Assembly: GCA_016283195.1 (NCBI GenBank)
Contig: JAEEML010000150.1
Span: forward strand, 1 to 15,604
DNA length: 15,604 bases
Direction of reading: 5' to 3'
From: Deltaproteobacteria bacterium
GTDB taxonomy: Bacteria; JAEEML01
The notes under the pieces were generated by a model that was not told the origin of the DNA, searched no databases, and saw only the letters and a program-made list of their open reading frames with translations. The position numbers were made by a program, and so were the translations under genes. This document shows, piece by piece, positions 15,164-15,604 of this stretch; the stretch's first letter is position 1, and each line of letters begins with the position of its first letter.

Positions 15164-15604
15164 TTATTTGCTGAGGTTGGCCAGGGCAGTGCTTAAGGCT
15201 CTCCGGCAGAGAACGGCAACCATTTCCTGCTTGTAGCCGACGCTGGCCCGCGGGTCACTGGAAATAATCAAATCCTTGGCCGCTTTGGCACTTAAAAGGT
15301 CAATATCTATGTCATCGATAGCTTTGTCCAGCATCATGCCGGAAGGCTGGGTGACAAAGACCGGGCGCGATTTTATTGAGCCCACCACAATGCGCGAGTC
15401 GGTGATAATGCCTTTGTCCTGAGTCAGAAAAACAGCTACCGAAAGCAGAGGATAATCAGTAACGGTGCGGCGAATCTGCTCATAACCGAAGGCGGCCCGG
15501 CCGGCTTCGTAATTGGGATATTCAATCTGGGTAATGAGTTCACCGTCGCGAATGATGCGGCTGGCGCTCTGGCTGAAGAATTTTGTGGCTTTTATGCGCC
15601 GGCG
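15164..15604 (-). CDS. molybdenum hydroxylase FAD subunit, C-terminal part (5' end cut by window edge)
   Basis: The last 146 codons of a CoxM/XdhB-type flavoprotein subunit, open from the right edge to the TAA at 15164-15166. The visible sequence starts at the end of the FAD-binding fold (KATKFFSQSASRIIRDGELI matches the conserved FF...EL.T.I stretch) and continues with YEQIRRTVTDYPLLSVAVFL, matching the family's R..DYP.v.vA segment. The CO dehydrogenase flavoprotein C-terminal domain follows, with its closing signature SDPRASVGYKQEMVAVLCRRAL. The N-terminal half, which makes most FAD contacts, lies outside the window. It precedes the [2Fe-2S] subunit by 14 bases and forms the same enzyme with it. 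Confidence 0.93.
   Translation of the reverse strand, partial: RRRIKATKFFSQSASRIIRDGELITQIEYPNYEAGRAAFGYEQIRRTVTDYPLLSVAVFLTQDKGIITDSRIVVGSIKSRPVFVTQPSGMMLDKAIDDIDIDLLSAKAAKDLIISSDPRASVGYKQEMVAVLCRRALSTALANLSK

Overview
The window looks like chromosomal DNA from a Gram-negative (diderm) bacterium of roughly 45-50% GC by eye. Lipoprotein signals, a Pal/OmpA-type peptidoglycan-binding lipoprotein and an AsmA/YdbH-type intermembrane protein all imply an outer membrane. A cysteine-rich segment with CKADADC-type repeats fused to a Pal domain is a style I associate with Myxococcota and other former Deltaproteobacteria. That placement is an inference from protein style, not a proof. Genes are densely packed. 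I see no rRNA, tRNA, CRISPR array, insertion sequence or phage gene, and no gene-free stretch longer than about 160 bases.

Left part, mostly + strand (1-5593). The tail of glyA (serine hydroxymethyltransferase) is followed 15 bases later by a full-length pgm (phosphoglucomutase). An unrecognised lipoprotein gene (1968-2897) lies on the - strand, tail to tail with pgm. It is divergent from a Cys-rich Pal-like lipoprotein gene (3059-3922), and their shared upstream region carries a 15-base near-perfect palindrome. A GT22-family membrane mannosyltransferase-like gene (3971-5593) follows on the + strand.

Right part, all - strand (15604 down to 5568). This is a run of six genes with gaps of 43 bases or less, or overlaps, and may be one transcription unit. 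In transcription order: the flavoprotein subunit (partial) and the [2Fe-2S] subunit of a molybdenum hydroxylase; a 1308-residue AsmA/YdbH-like protein; a lipoprotein that joins a short YnbE-like N terminus to a YdbL-like DUF1318 domain; a 1125-residue STAND-like NTPase with TPR-type repeats; and an M42 metallopeptidase.

The most notable find is the YdbH-like/lipoprotein pair. It looks like a two-gene version of the E. coli ydbH-ynbE-ydbL intermembrane phospholipid-transport module, with the two small partners fused into one lipoprotein. It is coupled by overlapping reading frames to a large STAND-like/TPR protein of unknown role.
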